Shown one piece after another: positions 7,838 through 8,066 of a DNA stretch of 8,066 bases (positions within the stretch are counted from its first letter, which is position 1; every line of letters begins with the position of its first letter). The translations under genes and the position numbers were made by a program. Location of the stretch: the NCBI GenBank assembly GCA_900552095.1, contig URYM01000074.1:1-8066 (forward strand). The letters are read 5' to 3'. The notes under the pieces are model-generated. The model had not been told where the DNA came from and ran no database searches. It was given only the letters and a program-made list of their open reading frames with translations. The DNA is from an uncultured Blautia sp. Lineage in GTDB: Bacteria; Bacillota; Clostridia; Lachnospirales; Lachnospiraceae.

Positions 7838-8023
7838 ATGAAGAGATACAGGGCATTCCTGGGACTGCTCCTGATGTTTCTTCTGGCGGGCTGCGGGGCG
7901 ATCGAGTATGCTGATGTGACTACGCTGGAAGTGGGAAACAGAGGAAATGTAGTTCAGATGGTGGTGGAGCCTTTTGACGGGAAGGAAGAGGAGAAGAAGG
8001 ATTTAAAATCCATGATTCAGAGT
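7838..8023 (+). CDS. Predicted lipoprotein, N-terminal fragment (3' truncated by the fragment end)
   Basis: Only 62 native residues are present. The start MKRYRAFLGLLLMFLLAGCG is a type II signal peptide with basic residues 2-5, a hydrophobic core and a good lipobox L16-A17-G18-C19. The mature protein should therefore begin at C19, lipid-anchored to the outer face of the membrane. The mature part starts with an acidic, lysine-rich stretch (VTTLEVGNRGNVVQMVVEPF, then a Glu/Lys run at 49-56). The open frame appears to run on to 8044, but the last six residues LSLIHI are adapter. It resembles uncharacterised lipoproteins I associate with Lachnospiraceae, but that is recollection, not a search result. 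Function is unknown. It has its own strong promoter and ribosome binding site. Confidence 0.8.
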
Positions 8024-8066
8024 CTGTCTCTTATACACATCTGACGCTGCCGACGATCTTACGCGT
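8024..8066 (-). other. Nextera P5-side adapter, reverse complement (synthetic)
   Basis: This is the mirror of the left end. It holds the mosaic end CTGTCTCTTATACACATCT (8024-8042), the Read 1 segment complement GACGCTGCCGACGA (8043-8056), the index complement TCTTACGC (8057-8064) and GT from the P5 tail. Native DNA ends at 8023. Read through in the lipoprotein frame, the mosaic end gives the peptide LSLIHI, a familiar sign of Nextera carry-over in protein databases. Confidence 0.98.

Noticed and set aside
7809..7841. Short ORF of 10 codons overlapping the lipoprotein start as ATGA
   Set aside because: Its first ATG lies upstream of the likely transcription start and lacks a ribosome binding site.
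4..8066. 43-bp perfect terminal inverted repeats, suggesting a composite transposon or integrated element
   Set aside because: The repeats decompose exactly into Nextera adapter parts, and there is no transposase in the insert.

Overview
This window is one tagmentation fragment. The native insert spans positions 47-8023 (7,977 bp). Both ends carry the same Illumina Nextera P5-side adapter, including an identical 8-base index, so 4-46 and 8024-8066 form a perfect 43-bp inverted repeat of synthetic origin. The insert starts and ends inside genes, so the first and last coding regions are cut by the library cut-points and not by biology.

The organism is most likely an anaerobic Firmicute of class Clostridia, probably Lachnospiraceae. 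This is inferred from a single-chain pyruvate:ferredoxin oxidoreductase (PFOR), strong AGGAG-type ribosome binding sites, sigma-A-type promoters with TATAAT boxes, moderate GC content, and a peptidase M16C-era-recO gene order. No species is claimed.

Layout, all on the + strand. (1) 47-2097 is the C-terminal ~680 residues of PFOR (nifJ/por), a central catabolic enzyme, closed by a clear intrinsic terminator at 2126-2160. (2) 2161-2347 holds a consensus-like promoter (-10 at 2230-2235) and a ~105-nt leader with a GC-rich hairpin that has a competing alternative pairing. (3) 2348-3160 encodes an exported C39-like cysteine peptidase. (4) 3194-6103 encodes a full-length cytosolic M16C zinc peptidase of the PreP/HypA type. 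(5) 6113-7018 is era, the ribosome-assembly GTPase. (6) 7021-7764 is recO, for recombinational repair. (7) A second consensus-like promoter (7780-7808) precedes a lipoprotein gene cut off at 8023.

The C39, M16C, era and recO genes are separated by only 33, 9 and 2 nt, with no terminator visible between them. They probably form one transcript from the promoter at 2207-2235, with translational coupling of M16C-era and era-recO. PFOR is a separate, terminated unit, and its highly biased codon use suggests much higher expression.

I see no RNA gene, CRISPR array, insertion sequence, phage or defence module. I do not see a convincing undescribed system here. The points most worth a second look are the adapter contamination (it creates a false protein start and a false C-terminus), the alternative-pairing leader of the C39 gene, and the unexplained pairing of an exported cysteine peptidase with housekeeping genes.
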